Assembly (NCBI GenBank): GCA_002964805.2
Contig: PUDQ02000066.1
Span: 992,001-1,056,000, forward strand
Origin: Trametes villosa
Taxonomy: Eukaryota; Basidiomycota; Agaricomycetes; Polyporales; Polyporaceae
DNA: 64,000 bases
Direction: 5' to 3'
In this document: positions 1-11,505 of the stretch, piece by piece
Layout: each line of letters opens with the position of its first letter
Position numbering within the stretch: the stretch's first letter is position 1
Notes under the pieces: model-generated
What the model was told of the DNA's origin: nothing
The model's database searches: none
Seen by the model: only the letters and a program-made list of their open reading frames with translations
Made by a program: the position numbers and the translations under genes

Positions 1-18
1 GCTAATGTCACAGTCTAG

Positions 19-3000
19 GCTCGCATCACTCTTGCGCGCGCAGTCTATTCAACGGCCGAGATCCTCTTACTCGACGACGTGGGGGCTCTACCGGTTTCCA
101 TCATGTATCACGCTGATGAGGTGTCGTTAGGTGCTTGCTGCTCTCGATGTCCACACCGGGCGATGGATTGTGGACCAGTGCTTCAAAGGTGATCTTATCG
201 CCGGTCGCACAGTCCTACTCGTGGTACGTTCAATCAAACCAGTGGGTCAGCACCGCGAAGCGCTAACTACTACGTACCGAAGAGCCACAATGTAGCCCTC
301 ATACGCCCGATCGCCGAGTTCGTCGTCGCGCTTGGGTCGGACGGGCGTATCGCTAGCCAAGGAAGCCTCGACAAGACCCTACAACAGGACAGCAAACTCC
401 TCGCAGAGCTCGCCTCCGAGGAAGAACAGCTCAAGGATGCGGACAAGGAAGTCGACAAACCCGAAATCGAAGCCGAAGACGCGCAGAAGAGTGGAAAGCT
501 CGTTGTTGCCGAGGAGATCAAGGAAGGATACGTGGGCTGGAGCACCTGTGAGTGTCACCGTGGTCGACCAGGCCTCGATGTTGTACTGACTCCGAGTGGA
601 AGTGCGCCTTTTCGTGGTGAACTCGTCCACGAAGCCCGTCTTGTACTGGAGCGCGTATATCTTCATGATGGCCCTCACGCACACTATCCTGAACAGTCAG
701 GTCAGCTACCTCTCATACTTCCTGGCATTGTATTATCTCACGTCGTTTCTAGTCGTATTACCTCGGCATCTGGGCCGCGCAATACGAGAAGCATGCCCCT
801 TCCGAGGTATCGGTTTCATAGTGAGTGGACCACAATTACAGACGTGCCGGTGGCTCACGGTTTACACAGCTACCTGGGCATATACGGGCTCCTCGTCGTT
901 GCGACAATCATCTCATACGGCGTTGCTTGGTTGTTCTACATATCTGGCTCGAAGAGGGCATCAGAGAGCATCCACAGCCAGCTCGTTGCGTCCATCCTAG
1001 GTACCACTCTGAGGTATGCCAATCGCCGTCGGTTGCCTCTGCCCCCTCCCCCCGGCTACATTGCTGATCCACAATTAGATGGTTAGATATGACTCCCACG
1101 TCTCGTATCATCGCTCGCTGCACGGCGGACATGCAAGCAGGTAATACTCCTTACGACCAGCCTCGTCGTTATAGTCTCTGATTATCCTCCGTAGTCGACA
1201 CCACCCTTCCCAGATACGTCCTCGCCACTGTGGAAACCTGGATCTTCATGGTCCTGAGGATCGTCGCCACGGCGCTGGTGGCCCCTCTGTTCATCCTCCC
1301 TGCGATCGTCGTCGGCATACTGGGTGGTCTCTTGGGACGCATCTACATGAAGGCACAGGTATGCGTCAAGCGCGAGATGAGCAACACCCGAGCGCCAGTT
1401 CTGGGGCACTTTGGGTCAGCCATCTCGGGGATAGGTGCGTTCCCAATATCATAAGCTATGCGTGGGGTTTCTCACATGTGTGCATAGTCTCTATTCGCGC
1501 GTACGGCGCGCAGGAGCAGTTCAAGAGCGAGTCCTATCTCCGAGTAGACCGATACAGTCGCGCCGCCTTTGTCTACAACGGCCTGAACCGGTGCGTCCAG
1601 ATATTTCCGTCGCTGAATGGGGCTTACCCTGACGCGACTACTTGCAGGTGGATTACCGTGCGAGTGGATGTGATGGGGACGCTGCTGTCCGTGATCCTTG
1701 CAGCCTATCTCGTATATGGTGGCCGGGCCAGCGCGTCCAACGCTGGTTTCGCCATGAATATGGCGGGTACGCAAACTCCGGTCTCTATACAATTCAACCC
1801 CGTGAGGCTAACAGTTACCGCTGTAGTCGGATTCAGTGCGACCATCCTCCAAGGGGTGAGATTCTTCAACTATCTGCAGCTGTCAGGTATGTGTCATGCC
1901 TGGTACGATCCCCGTCATACTTCTGACATTGGGCATACGTCGCACAGCGAACAGGTCCGTTCCCGCTTCAGCGTCCTAATGGCTTCGACTAACCGTTGTC
2001 AACAGCCTCGAGCGCGTTCAGCAATACCTCAACATCGAGCAAGAGCCAAAGCCGACTACCACTGGTGTCCCACCCGCCTACTGGCCCGCCAGTGGTGGTC
2101 TGCGCGTCGAGAAGCTTTCGGCACGTTACTCGCCTGTAAGAGAGCCGTGGCATACCAAACGCCTCCGCTCACTTGGTGTCTCAGGATGGGCCGCGAGTGC
2201 TTCACGAAGTGTCATTCGAGGTGAAGTCGGGAGAGCGCATCGGTATCGGTACGTTTGTCAAGCCCCTTGCTCACGCTGCTGGGTTCTGACACAACATAGT
2301 GGGACGCACCGGCAGTGGAAAGGCATGCGTCCTGTCAAATTTCCGCTTAGTAGGAGGCTGACAAGGTCTGATATCTAGAGCTCTTTGACGCTTTCTCTCC
2401 TGCGGTGCATCTTAACCGAAGGCAAAGTCTACTATGACGGTATCTCCACCGACTCGATCAACCTCGACGCTCTGCGTTCGAACATCACTATCATCCCGCA
2501 AACGGTATGTGTCTCGCAAAACGTGTCTGTCGCCCCGTGCCATGACTGACGCGGCATTGACGTAGCCGGAGCTACTCAGCGGCACGCTGCGCAAGAACCT
2601 CGACCCGTTCGAGCAGCACGACGACGCGACGCTCAACGACGCTCTGCGCTCCGCGGGCCTCTTCTCTCTTCAGGAGAGCGAAGAGAACGCGCGGCTCACT
2701 CTCGACTCCGAGATCGCAGGTGGAGGAGGCAACCTGTCAGTTGGACAGCGACAGATCCTCGCGCTCGTGCGTGCCATTGTACGCAGGAGCAAGTTGCTTA
2801 TCCTCGACGAAGGTACGTCTGTCAGGCCCTATAGTTACTCGGGTCATGCTGATGTTTTTTTTCGACTGTAGCTACTTCTGCAATCGGTATGGTTAGGCCG
2901 TAATGGCGGCTTCCTGGTCGCTCACTAAGCCTACAGACTACGAGACGGATGCGATCATCCAGAACTCCCTGCGCGAAGAGCTCGGCAGAGACGTCACTGT

Positions 3001-3314
3001 GCTCACAGTCGCGCATCGCCTGCAGAGTATCATGGACGCAGACAGGATCGTGAGTACCATACCTCCCCGATTGCGTGCGCTAGCTGACGAGAACGATTCC
3101 TTTAGATGGTACTTGATGCTGGGCGGATCGTAAGTCAATGGAGCTGCGCTCGACGTCTCTCACTATGTGTGCTAATCTGTGCTCGATACAGGTCGAGTAC
3201 GATTCGCCGCGTACACTCCTTCAGAAAGAGGGCGGCTACTTCCGGAGCCTTGTCGACGAAAGCGGGGATAAGGCCGCGCTGTATCGGCAGGCTGGGCTCG
3301 GCCCTTCGTCCTAG
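19..3314 (+). CDS. ABCC-type (MRP/YCF1-like) ABC transporter, 5'-truncated by window edge
   Basis: ATP-driven export or vacuolar sequestration of conjugates and drugs is the usual role of the family; the substrate here is unknown. Only the C-terminal half is in the window. The first bases are the end of an intron (CTAAT branch, TAG at 16-18). The first exon (19-78) carries the end of NBD1, ARITLARAVYSTAEILLLDD, continuing across an intron into VLAALDVHTGRWIVDQ and an H-loop-like VSHN. A charged linker follows (about 300-540). A second membrane domain (about 597-1900) has ABCC-typical stretches such as SYYLGIWAAQYEKHAPSEV and SIRAYGAQEQF. NBD2 follows, with Walker A GRTGSGKSS, signature LSVGQRQ and Walker B LLILDEATSAID. 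The protein ends RQAGLGPSS. There are more than a dozen introns. One, at 2323-2378, has a GC donor and cuts the P-loop between GK and SS. The gene is convergent with the ferritin-like gene at 3782-4874. Family certain, substrate not. Confidence 0.9.
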
Positions 3315-3781
3315 GTAGAGGCGGGCGGGAGGCGCTGGTAGATAGTATTTCTGACTTCGCTCTACTGTTGTTGTTTCGCATGGATGTCCTTGGATAATAT
3401 ATGTGCTTTGCTATTCTACCCCTGGTTGCCTCATCTTCGACACGACCAATGACTTGTGTAAGTTCACATTGTGTGCCGCAATATGCAACGCTCTGAGACG
3501 AGCTGTCTGCGTGCTCAACACGTTGATCACTGCCTATGTGAAGTTGAGGGTGTTCAAGCGACAGGTGTCCATATTACAAAGCAACGATAATATTTATTCA
3601 ACGATTGACAGTACAAACGAAAGACATCTACAGGAGCGAGCACAGATATGAGGCCACAGCTATACAAACTCAGCAGTAGATACAACAATGTCCTGAGAGC
3701 GCAAGTAAACCAAAAACGACGGGGTAAATGCCGGGTGGAGCGTCGCCGCGAGCCGCGAGCTGCGAACTGTGCGCCGCGCGC
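3315..3781. other. 3' intergenic gap between convergent genes
   Basis: This 467-bp stretch lies between the stop codons of two convergent genes and should hold both 3' UTRs. It is more AT-rich than the flanking exons. I see no gene, repeat or structured element in it. Confidence 0.6.
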
Positions 3782-4874
3782 TCAGTTCTTGCCCGCAACC
3801 TTGGGCTGGTCGGCGGGGGTGGTGTCGACGGCGGTGGAGGTGAAGGGGAACTGGACGACGGCGAAGCCGCTGACGAGGTTCGCCTGGTTCGGGGGCTCCT
3901 GGCTGGAGACGACCGCGGCGTACACGGTGCCGTCGAGGCCGGCGGGGACGGCGGCCTGGCCGTTCGTGATCGGCGTGTACTTGAAGGTGAGGCCGTCGAG
4001 CCACGCGAGGTAGTACTTCTTCGCGGCCGCCTTGAGCGTGAGCGAGACGAAGACGGTGCCGTCGTGCTCGGGGTATCCGGGGTAGACCGTCAGCTTGGGG
4101 TAGGTGTTGAACGGCAGGTCCGCGTTGGAGTCGGGGCACTCGTCAATGTAGGGCGCTGCGGGAGGGAGGGACGGTCAGCGGCGGGCGCGGGGGTGAGGAG
4201 GGGGGTGGACGTACAGATGAGCGAGTAGGCCGCGTCGGGGGAGAGGGGGGTCTCCCAGGCGCCGTTCCAGGGCTGGCGCTTCTGGACGGAAGCGGTGATC
4301 CAGGCGGCCTGGCGCGACTCAGTCGCCGCGGAGACGGCCAGGTTGATCGCGAGGCCGGAACCGTCGATGAAGGCGAGCGCGCCAATGCCAGCGGAGGCCT
4401 CGACGGTGGTGAAGCGCTGCGCGAGGTCGATGAAGGACCCGACGTCGGTGAGGCCGCTGTAGGGTGCCGTGCGTCAGAACTCTGATTGGTGGGAGGGAGC
4501 GAGGCAAGGAAGCTCACAAGTTGTAGGTGCACGCAGCAGGGGCAGAGGCCTCGAGAGCGTTGGTCAGCTGGGTGACGTGCGCGGTCTCGTGGGCAGCGAT
4601 CTGCTCGAAGCGGTTGCGGACCCAGGCAGGGTAGCCAGCGGTCTTGAAGTCGTTCGCGGAGAACTGGGCGAGGCCCTGGGTGAAGAGGGCGCTCTCGGCC
4701 TGCTGGAGCGTCAGGTAGTACGCGGCGATCTCGGAGCCTGCGAGCGGGGACAGAGGTCAGTTCCGGCGTGGAAGGGAGGGTATGCGCGAAATGGTACTCA
4801 CTGGTCCAATCAGCCTGGGCCGCGAGGGTAGAGACGGCACCGACGAGTGCGAGGAGGATGGCCTTGCGGAACAT
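3782..4874 (-). CDS. Rds1-like secreted ferritin-fold protein, copy 1
   Basis: Ferritin-like domain protein (Ferritin_2 / Rds1 stress-protein type), probably secreted. The start at 4874 gives the signal-like N-terminus MFRKAILLALVGAVSTLAAQ. Introns lie near 4740-4802, 4448-4516 and 4157-4214. Spliced, it is about 300 residues: a helical ferritin-like half (AAYYLTLQQAESALF, then FEQIAAHETAHVTQL, then AATESRQAAW), then a beta-rich C-terminal half (YYLAWLDGL, LDGTVYAAVVSS, AVVQFPF). In the two sister genes the third motif reads VEARHAAW, an E-x-x-H di-metal ligand pair. Here the His is replaced by Gln, so metal binding may be weakened or lost. The signal peptide suggests an extracellular or wall location. 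The biochemical function of the family is poorly known. TATAAATA lies 115 bp upstream of the ATG. Confidence 0.85.
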
Positions 4875-4988
4875 TGTGATGATAGAAGCGGAAGGGGGGT
4901 TTCTCGCAAAAGAAGGTGGGTGCGTGTAAGCAGGAAGGAGCGTTCGAGTGACCTGAACGATGGGGACTTGGAGCAGAGGACGGGTAGG

Positions 4989-4996
4989 TATTTATA
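4989..4996 (-). promoter_or_regulatory. TATA box of ferritin-like copy 1
   Basis: TATAAATA on the minus strand, 115 bp upstream of the ATG at 4874. The other two ferritin-like genes have a TATA element at nearly the same distance. Confidence 0.6.
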
Positions 4997-6849
4997 CATC
5001 GCCGGCGCTGCAAGGGCCGTCCTCAAGTGTCGGTGAGTCCGCGTGAGACTTCATCGCTGGATAGTCTGAGAATCGCAGGCCATCGCACGACTTGCATTGT
5101 AGGATGGGTACGTCGCGGAGAGCAAATGCAGCCACGTCGGAGAGCGGGTCTCAATCTGACCGAATGAATGCTGCTTGTAAGACATCTTCATTCGAATCGG
5201 CTTGGCAAAGTCAAGCTATTGAATGCCGAAAGTGCATGCTCGGGCATCAGCTATGGAATCTTCAGGATGAGGACGAGATGTCTCACCTTCTAAGCCGAGC
5301 ATTAGGGAACCCATGACGATGTCCAGTACAGCACGTTCGCGACAGCGGATTGAATACGCAATGCTATAGCTAGCCGAGCACTTGTAAGTCCGCAAGGTTC
5401 GTGCTACGCTTCACTCTGGAATGCAGTCGTCATCGACATTCCCCATGTCTGCGACGACATTGGAGCACGGCGCATCAGGCCACTGACTGCCCCGCGCGGG
5501 AGGGCCCTGCGCATCGAGCTGTGCATATAGCTCAAGGCCAGCTTACTGCAGGTGCGATTCGACGCACAAATTTCGGTAGTCCTACACTCCCGTCGCATCA
5601 CACTTGAAGCGTGTGGACAGCTCGTAGGCTGCATGCGGGCCCGATATGCGAACCAGGGTAACAAACGCCCGGTCGTAAGAATTCAGGGCCCCTCCGAGAT
5701 CCGCCTGGTTTGTATTCGGGAGTGCTGAGATACCGCCTGGACCGCATTGTTGTAGGACACGCACCTGCCCTGACCGATATAGTGCTCGATCACAGTGGCA
5801 TACAAGCCGAGGGGTGCAGGAAGCCTAACACCCTACGCCATCGCTACATTGCCGACGTCAGTAGCTCGCAGAGCATGAGACAAGGATGACAGGACCAGTC
5901 GGGCAGCCGTGCGCAATTGTTGCGCAACCACAGAGAGAAGCTTCTCTTCATTCTCATATCCAGATGAGATGTTGATGCCCTCCAGAACCAGCGGCTTGTA
6001 GTTGCCCGGTCAGCGAGCGTGAACAGGCGTATGGAGGCTGTTTGCTGCCCTGGTTCTCGCTGGTTTTCTCGCTACATGTCTTGTGCCAAGCCAAAGTCCA
6101 CAATTTTCAAATTTGCGATGCGAACTGGGGTGGAACACTGTCAGCACGAGAGTACCCACAAGGGCAGACCATGGAGGAGGAGGTGGTGGTCAGTGCGGAG
6201 GAGAGTCCGGGAACCTCGGAAACAAGTTCCCCGCAAGCGCCTATCTGCAATCCCACTGGCAGACCGCGTTCGAGACCCCAGCGATGCATTTGTTTATTTG
6301 ACAGTAACCCTCGTGCCCAACCACGACAGCAAAGAAAACATACGTTACTGTACATTGTGAGAATAGCGGTATGTTCGGGGCGATTAACCTCGAATGCGTT
6401 GCTTATTGGGCCACTTGCTAGCGTCTTTCAACCGTTGGAAGAGACGTCTGTTTTTTTCGAGTCGGCGGCGCAGGTCGATGGATCAGCATCTTGTTGTACC
6501 AGTCATCCACTACACTTCAAGTTCGCCTTGACCATGTCGGTCATATAATGCGGAACATAGCCTTTACGTCCTCGCATCTGCCAGGTTTCAGGCTCGGCCC
6601 GGACAATATTCCAACGAATGAGAGGTCCGACTACTCGGATGCGGCTGGCAAGTGCAAGTAGTAGCAGGTCCATGCTCGCCCCGAAGGACAGCGCGGGGCG
6701 ACCTACACGAACTTGCGCTTTGCGGTGTTAGGACCAGGCGCCGCTTCAAGGACGCTGCGCGCACTGGTGTTCCCCCCTGGATACACAGGGAGGCGGCCGC
6801 GGGTGCTTGGGCCAGCGTTATCCCCCCGCGGGCCAAGGCCCCGGCAACG
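4997..6849. other. Gene-poor stretch
   Basis: About 1.85 kb upstream of ferritin-like copy 1. Short open frames exist on both strands, but none shows a family motif, a plausible exon chain or a good start context. I see no repeat. The first few hundred bases next to 4997 should hold the upstream regulatory region of copy 1. Confidence 0.5.
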
Positions 6850-6941
6850 CGCAACCTAGCTCAAGCCCAATGCGCCGCGGTCATGGTGGCCGCGGCCATT
6901 TCTACGCGCTCTCGAGGACCAAGCGGCGTGCTGCCGGAGCG

Positions 6942-6948
6942 TATATAA
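6942..6948 (+). promoter_or_regulatory. TATA box of the small unit in the left arm
   Basis: TATATAA followed by GCAGGCC, 112 bp before the ATG at 7060. The same TATAAGCAGGCC context is preserved in the right arm near 24170-24180 on the minus strand. Confidence 0.55.
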
Positions 6949-7059
6949 GCAGGCCGTGACGGGCGACGGAGGACTCACCAACACCCACTCACCACACTCA
7001 CTGCCTCCCACCCAGTCCTCTCACCGCCACCTCACTACCGAGACCGACTGCCCACAACG

Positions 7060-7460
7060 ATGGGCACGCATGATCACCCGCATGACACGCGCAAGCGTGC
7101 ACTCCCCTCTGGCAGACAAACCTCTCAAATCAAGCCCTGCGCTCTCGGATGGACCTCGTAAGTCCTCCCCGCCGCCGCGCCCCGCATGCTCCCGCACGCT
7201 GCTCACCGCTCCTCCCAGGTATCCGTTCATTTGGACGGTCCTACACCCACCTCTGTAGATGGAGCACGTGGATGGGTCGGCAACGCTGGGCGCATGGGAC
7301 AACCTCCGCATCCCGCCGTTGTGGTTGGTGCGTCCTCTCCCCATATTCTTCCTAGTAGCGCCAGAGTGATGCTGACGCAACTCGCAGGGTTCCCGGCTGC
7401 CCCGCGCCGTCCTTGAGACGCCGTGGCGCGGTGGGCTAGGTCAGAAAGCCCAAGGCTGAG
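7060..7460 (+). pseudogene. Small duplicated transcription unit, left copy (coding status doubtful)
   Basis: I do not recognise this unit. A TATA box, then an ATG at 7060, opens a frame beginning MGTHDHPHDTRKRALPSGRQ, nearly identical in the right arm (from 24065, minus strand). A GT donor follows at about 7158 with an AG near 7218. The next segment reads through TVLHPPL to an in-frame TAG. After it the same frame continues as EHVDGSATLGAWDNLRIPP. A second GT-AG intron at about 7330-7387 leads to a final exon GSRLPRAVLETPWRGG that ends in QKAQG inside the minisatellite. Conserved splice sites suggest a real spliced transcript. The stop in exon 2 here, and a different stop plus a phase change in the right copy, suggest decay or a non-coding RNA. 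Confidence 0.3.
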
Positions 7461-7501
7461 AGAGCCCGCCTGCGAAGAGTTAGGTCAGAAAGCCCAAGGC
7501 T
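7441..7501. repeat. 44-bp minisatellite, two copies (left arm)
   Basis: The 17-mer TCAGAAAGCCCAAGGCT begins at 7441 and again at 7485, exactly 44 bp apart. The right arm carries four copies of the complementary 17-mer at the same 44-bp period, so the array differs in copy number between the arms. Confidence 0.85.
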
Positions 7502-8058
7502 GTGTCCAAGAGCCCCAAAACGCCCACCGGGCCAAAACGACCGACTGAGACGGACGAGGACAGGAGCAAAGGACTTGCAGAGCAAGAAACCCCCGCGGCT
7601 CGCGCTGCGAGCGGCGTTGGGTGCCATCGTGACCGATATCTGCCTGCGCGACTACCGTAGAGCTATCGCGCAGGACTCGAGCCGTGCGCCCCTCGGCTCC
7701 AGTGCTCAGGGGAGTTGGTCAGAACCAGGCTGAGCTTCGCATCCATCCTGGTATGTCCTCTACTCGGTCGCCAGTGCCCACTATCAATACTGAGAGCGCA
7801 TTGCAGTGGCCTGGCTACAGAGGGCTACCAGCACATGGGGTACTCCTGTCATCTGGTGATCAGCCTGCACGGCCGCCTGTCAGGACTCGCTTCCACCTTG
7901 CCACCCAGAAGATTGACGTCCACTATACGGCGGCGAAGGCGCGGATCCGGTGTATGCCGCTCCTGTAACTGGTCGATATTCGGTCGGATTGCTGAACCTG
8001 GAATGGTCAGCGACGACGCGATCAGGCCGGTGTCTTCCCAAGGGAGAGGCCGATTCCC

Positions 8059-8119
8059 CAGCCATCTCTCATTTCCGCCACATAACGCCGTTTGGCATAG
8101 CACCGCCATAACATTGCGG
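8059..8119. other. Conserved non-coding block downstream of peptidase A
   Basis: About 60 bp around CATTTCCGCCACATAACGCC is almost unchanged between this site and the complement of 22579-22638, while the surrounding non-coding sequence has diverged. It lies about 280 bp beyond the stop codon of peptidase A, and the partner lies about 400 bp beyond the stop of peptidase B. It may be a 3' end or regulatory element shared by both copies. Confidence 0.6.
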
Positions 8120-8394
8120 TTTTTAATATATGTGCTCGCGCTTGTTTGCGCATGATGATACGAGCTCAGCTGGCTGAACTTTGAAGATTAAGCATCATTG
8201 AAGACTAAGAGTAGAGTGCGAAGTACACTATGCATCCCGCCTCTATGGAAGTTCACATTAGGAAGCAAATAGCATATAATTAGTGTCCACACAACCTATA
8301 TAAAAGCAAGTCTGTCCGTGAGAGTGCCTACTACTCCGCTACTAGATTCGATGACCGCTCTGCCACATCGGGACCCGCAACGGCCACATCCACC

Positions 8395-10418
8395 TCAGTC
8401 ACTGTATAACACAGCGCGCTCAGGATCGACGTCGCCATGTGACTCCTCCTTCGGGAGACGAATGTGCTTGTACCTGTCCTCGCCCCTCCCCTTGCGGCTG
8501 CGCATGCAGAGGGAAATTGCAACTACCAGTACCGCGAGGCCGATCGCGAGGTTCGCACCCAGGAGACCGAGCGCGATCGGCGCGTACCTGCCGCCGGAGC
8601 TCGAACCCGTGGACTCATCCTCGGCGACGGCGCCGGCTGCTTCGAGGTTTTGCGAGACGTCTGTGCTGTCCGGAGAAGTGCTAGGAGAGGTGCCACTCGA
8701 TCCGGGCGCGCTGGGAGACCCGCCGGATGTGGCAGAAGCGCCGCTGCAGCCGTCGTCGTCACTGGTATTGATCAGGAACTTGAGCCAGTTGGCGGGGTCC
8801 ATGGCCGGCGCCCCGGACGCGGCCACCGTCTGCTCGTAGTACTCGTAGTACTCAGCCCATGCGGCCTCGGGGTCTGTCACCGAGACCAGCTGCACATAGG
8901 GCTGCTGGCCGGTGATGTTGCCGCCTGGCGGCGTGTAGTTGCCATACTGGAACCTGTATGGGACGGGTGTCATTAGATGGCAACTCCGCCGTGGGAGCGG
9001 AACTTACGAGCCGTAGACATTGCGAAGGAAGCCCATGCCGAGAATAATATCTTGGGCTTCGTCAGCTGCGCCAGCAAAGAAGCGGTTCGTGCAGATGGTG
9101 GCGTTGGAGATAGTCGTGGTGGTGATGTTGACGACGTCCAGCGGGTGAACCGGATACTCCTGACCGCTGCATCGTGACCAAAGTCAGCAAGAGACCGGGT
9201 TAGGAACGAAAGTATCACTTACGCAAAAACGAACGATACGTTCGCGCTGGCACCGCATGGGACAATCCAGTTGTCCAGCCCGGCGCTGTTATCGGTACCG
9301 GGGATGCTGCCGTTGTACTGGATAGCGCCCGGGATTGACCCATAGATGGCGTCGACGAGCTCCTTCGGGAAGGCAGAGTAGGTGAAGCCTGAGTCAAGGA
9401 CCGCCGCGACTTTCCCTGCGGGGGTACCATCTACACCAGATGCCTTCCAGCCCGCGAACGGCTTCCCGTTAATGTTCGCGCCGTCCAGCGCGAACGTCCA
9501 GTGGAACGGGCTGATCCGCTCGATTTTCGGCGCCGCGCTGACCAACTCCATGCCTTCCAGGTGCTGGCCGATGAACATATGGCTGTTGAGTGCGGTGCCG
9601 TTTGCGAGCGTGCGGCCAAGCTCGAGGTCGAAGAACCCCGGCGCGGAGGCGTTCTGGGCGATGAGACTCGTTATCGGGCTACGCGCGAGCTCATTGGCGG
9701 TGGTCCGGCTCCAAGACTCCAACATCCCAGCGTATATCGCTGCAGTGTCGAAAGCCATGCCCATAAGACCTTGCGTGCCTTGTGGAATATCGGTCACCTG
9801 CTACATGTGAGCGAGCGTCGCTGAGAAGGAGATGTCATGCCCACATTGGTAGCGTTGATGAATGCTGGAGGGATGTGTTAGAGAGCAAATTGGGATTTGT
9901 AGCGGACGTGGGCGGAATCACCTTGATGAGGGACTACGTACGGCCCTATGCGAAACTCGGCGAACGCCACATTCCCTTTGACATCGCCAGCCGCGTAAGG
10001 TGTGTCGACCACAAGATCGGTATTGTTGACGATCTGGATGTCGAGGCCCCGTAGGTCGACCCACAAGTCGGTGGAACCGGTGTCGACAATGACCGTGAAG
10101 TCTGAGCGAATCAGAAGAGGTAGGTCAGCGCCTCGCAGTGAGCCCCGAACGGTTGGAATTTACTCTGGCCGCCCAATACGATGTCGACCCTATACTAGAT
10201 ACTCATCGTGAGTTGCCAAATGTTGTATCAAGCGATATAGCTCGTACCTGACTATCGTTGTCGATCGAGGTCAAGCCAAGATCGGAGGGTAGGGACCCGC
10301 TCAGGCTCCCATAGCTAACGCCGGAGGAAGGGTGGGTATTCTGGCCGTGAGCGGTTATGAAATGGAACAAAAGAGAGCAAAGGGGAAATGCCCGGAGGAA
10401 GGAAGGGGACATCGACAT
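8395..10418 (-). CDS. Membrane-anchored aspartic peptidase (A1 family), copy A
   Basis: Pepsin-type aspartic endopeptidase of the secretory pathway. The start at 10418 (MSMSPSFLRAFPLCSLLFHF) gives a signal peptide. A following start at 10412 is also possible. After splicing, the exons read YRVDIVLGGQ, then the first catalytic motif VDTGSTDLWVDLRG, the stretch QGTQGLMGMAFDTAAIYAGM and, near the middle, the second catalytic motif AVLDSGFTYSAFP. Next come an IVPCGASANVSFVF segment and a QDIILGMGFLRNVYGS block. A Ser/Thr/Gly-rich stalk leads to one membrane segment (ALGLLGANLAIGLAVLVVAI). A short basic cytosolic tail ends in ERAVLYSD. The layout matches copy B (20078-22184) exon for exon. Copy A lies on the left arm of the inverted duplication and is transcribed outward, toward the small unit at 7060. 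The substrate is unknown. Confidence 0.9.
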
Positions 10419-10559
10419 GATGGCGAAACGCTCCTGTCGTTTGTTGGGCAACTTATAGGGTCCCTGTACGCACCCGGAGGCAGAGAAGCGGCAACGCTTC
10501 AAGACTTTCCGAGGCCGCCCAACAGGACAGATTGCATATTATACTCCGTTTCCGCCCCG

Positions 10560-11505
10560 GCCGCTCAAGGACGTCCAAACGAGGTACTCCGGGCATGATC
10601 ATGATTGGCGGTACATCGAGACGCCTTGTGCAGAGGAGTTTGACACCGCACGTCCCGGATAGAGCTACTGCAGGGCAACGTCTGACAATGCAAATTCACC
10701 TTCATAGCAAATACGTTCAGTATGCGAGATGAAATAGACAGACGACTAACGACGGGGCTGTAACGCCAGTGGTGATGCGGCGATGCCATGCGTTCGTCTG
10801 AGGGCGCTGCACAAAAATACGCATTGGCGGCTACATCTCAGACAATAAACACGCCGTAGTGCGTACGTTGGTGCCCCGGTACCTGTTGGACTGGTTGCAA
10901 CAACGGGACAAAGTTGCCGAGTACGAGTACCAGCGCTCTAGCAAGTGGCGGTCAGTCAATTGAACGAAGGAGTGAGCAGGAGAGAGCACAGACTAGCCGC
11001 AGCTTCGATGTACAGTACCTTCAGCTTCTGAACAAGCGCGCTACCCGATCACCAAAATATCGTGCCGGGCCCAGAAATTGCCATGGCTCATGGAGGTGGA
11101 ATTTGAAGAGGGAGTACAACACGCGCAGGCATCGCGCGGCGCGCGACCTCATGAGCGCCTACGTGAGATTGGCGCAAGCGCCCGAGCAAGGCCGAAAGAC
11201 TCGGAGGCGCAGGCTTGGAGAGGCTCTCTCACCAACGTCGACCTGCTTTGCCCCATACCTCCATGCTGTTTTGCTGAAATCCTGCCATATTGAGGTGTGG
11301 AACACACTTGTACAACTAGAACTTCTTACCGCGGGAATCCGAAGATAGCTCTGCACCACGAGCAAACCTTGAGGCAAGTGTATATGAACGCCGTGACAAG
11401 AGATAACTCCCCAGGCTGACTCTCACTCCCGCAATGCGCATGAAGCACACAGCCTCGCCAGTTAACGCGAAAACATACCGCAGACGCTACGAATCCCCGG
11501 CGATC
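10560..11505. other. Gap between peptidase A and the WD40 gene
   Basis: This should hold the divergent upstream regions of peptidase A (minus) and the WD40 gene (plus). Short open frames are present, but none has recognisable content. I see no repeats. Confidence 0.5.

Larger units (their letters stand above)
6850..10540. repeat. Left arm of a large inverted segmental duplication
   Basis: This arm is collinear, in inverted orientation, with about 20000-24290. In order it holds: a TATA-driven small unit (6942-7460), a 44-bp minisatellite (7441-7501), a block at 7919-8000 matching the complement of roughly 22890-22980, a near-identical block at 8059-8119 matching the complement of 22579-22638, and an aspartic peptidase gene (8395-10418) whose intron positions match its partner. 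Homology fades near 6850 and 10540; both limits are estimates by eye. The right arm is longer because of insertions of about 200 bp in non-coding parts. Confidence 0.85.
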
